Source of the DNA: VBDM01 sp041493345
GTDB taxonomy: Bacteria; Pseudomonadota; Gammaproteobacteria; Burkholderiales; SG8-39
NCBI GenBank assembly: GCA_041493345.1
Contig: JBGPYQ010000018.1
Span: forward strand, 1 to 26,870
DNA: 26,870 bases
Direction of reading: 5' to 3'
Part shown: piece by piece, positions 22,991-26,870 of the stretch
Position numbering within the stretch: position 1 is the first letter of the stretch
Layout of the letters: each line of letters begins with the position of its first letter
The notes under the pieces: model-generated
Databases searched by the model: none
Told to the model about the DNA's origin: nothing
Seen by the model: the letters and a program-made list of their open reading frames with translations, nothing else
Position numbers and translations under genes: made by a program

Positions 22991-23009
22991 GTATATTACT
23001 ATAATATAC
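22991..23009. promoter_or_regulatory. Palindromic operator/promoter of the BrnT-BrnA pair
   Basis: A perfect palindrome GTATATTA-CTA-TAATATAC in an AT-rich island. It contains TATAAT (23000-23005) on the plus strand and similar -10-like hexamers on the minus strand, and adjoins the toxin start. It fits an autoregulatory site for the RHH antitoxin and might also contribute a promoter toward array copy 3. Confidence 0.6.
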
Positions 23010-23042
23010 ATGGAATGACAACGGCGCTGGAGTGATGATTGA

Positions 23043-24032
23043 ATGAATTTCCGTCGTAAACTTCTCGTCGCGCTTGGCGCGAGCGCATTTACAGCGCCGC
23101 TTGTGTTACTCGCCCAGCAGGCGCCGACAAAAGTCCGCCGGATAGGACTTCTCTCGACATTATCGCCTTCCGATGCCGTGCTCTGGCACCAGGCATTCCG
23201 GCTAGGTCTCCGCGACCTCGGATGGGTCGAGGGAAAGAACATCAGCATCGAGTACCGCTATGCGGAGGGTAGAAACGATCGCCTCCCTGACCTCGCAGCC
23301 GATCTCGTCCGTCTCAAGGTTGACATCATCGTCACTAGCTTTACCACCGATACTTTGGTTGCCAAAAACGCTACCAAGGCAATCCCTATCGTTATAGCGG
23401 CTGTGAGTGACCCTGTTGCGAGTGGGCTGGTTGAGAGCCTCGCGCGGCCCGGCGGCAACATCACGGGGTTATCCACAATGACCCTGCAGCTGGCTGGAAA
23501 ACGGCTGGAGCTGCTCAAGGAAATGGTTCCCAGGCTCTCCCGTGTGGCTGTGCTCTGGAATCCACAGGGCTCAGCCTCGACACTCAGTTGGAAAGAACTT
23601 CAACTCTCAGCACGGCAGCTGGGACTCCAGCTTCATTCGCTGGAGGTACGGAGCCCCAACGATTTCGACAAAGCGTTTGAAGACGCAACCAGGGCGCGCG
23701 CTGGCGCTCTTTTCATCATCCAAGACACAGTGATCGTTACGAATCTAAAACGGATCGCGGGCCTTGCGGCAAAGAGCCGCCTGCCGTCGATATTTCTCTG
23801 GTCGGAATTCGCGGACGCTGGCGGTCTTGCGGCCTATGGGCCAGACCGTGCCGACATGTTCCGGCGCGCCGCCACCTTCGTGGACAAGATCCTCAAGGGC
23901 GCGAAACCCGGCGATCTACCGATCGATCGGGCGACCAAGTTCGAGCTGGTGGTGAACCTGAAGACTGCCAAGGCGCTCGGAATCACGATTCCGCAATCAA
24001 TCCTGCTGCGCGCGGACCGGGTGATCGAATGA
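23043..24032 (+). CDS. ABC-type substrate-binding protein, PF04392-like (array copy 3)
   Basis: Third paralogue, 329 aa, with signal MNFRRKLLVALGASAFTAPL and the family segments RLGLRDLGWVEGKNISIEYR, AADLVRLKVDIIVT and FVDKILKGAKPGDLPID. Its DNA is visibly less GC-rich in the middle than that of its neighbours. Just before the ATG, GTGATGATTGAATGA resembles the GTGATCGAATGA junction that joins the other copies, which suggests that this gene once overlapped a preceding copy before the toxin-antitoxin pair came to lie there. Its stop overlaps the start of copy 4. Confidence 0.92.
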   Translation: MNFRRKLLVALGASAFTAPLVLLAQQAPTKVRRIGLLSTLSPSDAVLWHQAFRLGLRDLGWVEGKNISIEYRYAEGRNDRLPDLAADLVRLKVDIIVTSFTTDTLVAKNATKAIPIVIAAVSDPVASGLVESLARPGGNITGLSTMTLQLAGKRLELLKEMVPRLSRVAVLWNPQGSASTLSWKELQLSARQLGLQLHSLEVRSPNDFDKAFEDATRARAGALFIIQDTVIVTNLKRIAGLAAKSRLPSIFLWSEFADAGGLAAYGPDRADMFRRAATFVDKILKGAKPGDLPIDRATKFELVVNLKTAKALGITIPQSILLRADRVIE

Positions 24033-25014
24033 ACCGCCGCCGAAAATTACTGTTTGCATTTGGCGCGAGCGTGCTGGCGGCGCCTCTGGCGTCATTCGCC
24101 CAGCAAGGCAAGGTCTGGCGCATCGGGTTCTTCTACTTCGGTTCACGCCAGTCTGCGATGGATACGGGCCGTTACCAGAATTTCCTGCAAGGCATGCGCG
24201 AGCTCGGCTATGTTGAGGGAAGGAATTTCGTCATCGAGGCTCGATTCGCCGATGGCGTGAGCGAGCGTCTTCCCGCCTTCGCGGCGGAACTGGTGCGGTT
24301 GAAGGTTGACGTCATCGTAGCCACGGGAACTCCCACCTGTCGCGTGCTGCAGCAGGCAACCAGCACCATCCCCGTTGTCGCTACAGTAGGGGCAGACCTG
24401 GTCGGCGAAGGTTTTGCCGCAAGCCTGGCGCGGCCAGGGGGAAACATAACCGGCCTGGCTACCGGCAACGTGGAGCTGTTTCCCAAGCACATCGAACTGC
24501 TGAAGATTGCCGTGCCGAAGCTGTCCCGCATCGCAGTGTTGTGGAACTCGGCCAACGATGCGCATCCCTCGCGATTGAAGCAGCTGCAGGCCGCCGCGCG
24601 GAAGACCGGCATACAGGCTTCTCAGGTGGGCGCTCGCACTGCGGGTGAGATCGAGCGCGGCTTTGCCGCGATCAAGCAGGAACGCGCAGAGGCCGTCATC
24701 ATCTTGAATGACACGTATTTCGTTCAACAGCTGCGGCAAATTGCCGAGCTGTCGGCCAGGCACAAGTTGCCGTCCCTGTTTGGAGCCACCGAGTACGCCG
24801 AATCCGGCGGCCTCATAGGTTACGGACAGAATGTCGCGGACAATTTCGGTCGTGCCGCGAGCTACGTGGACAAGATCCTGAAAGGCGCCAAGCCCGGTGA
24901 GTTGCCGATCGAGCAGCCAACCCGGCTGTCTCTGGTGATCAACCGCAAGACGGCAAAGGCGATCGGGCTCACGATCCCGCAGGAGCTGCTCCTGCGCGCG
25001 GACAAGGTGATCGA

Positions 25015-25018
<4 letters not shown>
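24029..25018 (+). CDS. ABC-type substrate-binding protein, PF04392-like (array copy 4)
   Basis: Fourth paralogue, 329 aa, with signal MNRRRKLLFAFGASVLAAPL and segments GMRELGYVEGRNFVIEARFA, AAELVRLKVDVIVATGT and YVDKILKGAKPGELPIEQ. It is closest to copy 1 in the start and in FFVQQ/YFVQQ-type cleft residues. Its TGA overlaps the GTG start of the histidine kinase (GTGA), which couples a periplasmic binding protein to a membrane sensor. This is the strongest contextual clue that at least this copy works in signalling. Confidence 0.92.

Positions 25019-26870
<1,852 letters not shown>

Overview
This is a GC-rich, densely coded bacterial window. It carries two Tat-type signal sequences, a Bug-family tricarboxylate-type binding protein, and a run of periplasmic binding proteins of the kind abundant in Burkholderiales-like Betaproteobacteria. 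A betaproteobacterial chromosome, possibly from an uncultured lineage, is the best guess, inferred from gene families and composition only. No rRNA, tRNA, CRISPR array or phage was seen. The genes at both edges are cut: a SCO1/SenC gene on the left and a sensor histidine kinase on the right.

Left region (1-6201): two divergent transcription units form a respiratory module. Leftward runs a small membrane subunit, a CuA subunit II, a B-family heme-copper oxidase subunit I, heme O synthase and SCO1. Subunit I keeps all six heme/metal histidines, but the tyrosine normally cross-linked to a CuB ligand is replaced by glutamine (Q235), a change associated with nitric-oxide-reductase-like branches. 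Rightward runs a fusion protein: a diheme cytochrome b core, then a plant-type [2Fe-2S] domain, then an FAD/NAD(P)H reductase. The intergenic DNA holds three FNR/DNR-like boxes. Two of them lie exactly 41.5 bp from a predicted start site, one for each direction. Together these suggest an oxygen- or NO-responsive electron-transfer system, which is the most interesting part of the window.

Middle (6202-19473): mostly single metabolic genes. They are a REP-type transposase (RAYT), a cation diffusion facilitator, a ketopantoate-reductase-like enzyme followed by a Bug binding protein, a 4HBT thioesterase with a broken paralogue beside it, an ACMSD-like amidohydrolase, a dienelactone hydrolase separated from it by an intergenic repeat, a two-gene gluconate-2-dehydrogenase-like oxidoreductase (Tat small subunit plus GMC flavoprotein), a TfoX-like protein, a basic-tailed EF-Tu-domain-II-like protein, a Tat-exported alpha-hydroxyacid oxidase with an internal CxxCH, small hypotheticals and a 6PGDH-like dehydrogenase.

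Right (19474-26870): a Crp/Fnr regulator is followed by a promoter whose -35 is covered by a TTGTGA/TCACAA palindrome. Four paralogous periplasmic binding proteins follow, and the last overlaps by four bases a membrane histidine kinase (sensor, HAMP, GAF, HisKA). A leftward BrnT/BrnA toxin-antitoxin pair with its own palindromic operator interrupts the array. No permease or ATPase is present, so the binding proteins may feed the kinase rather than a transporter.
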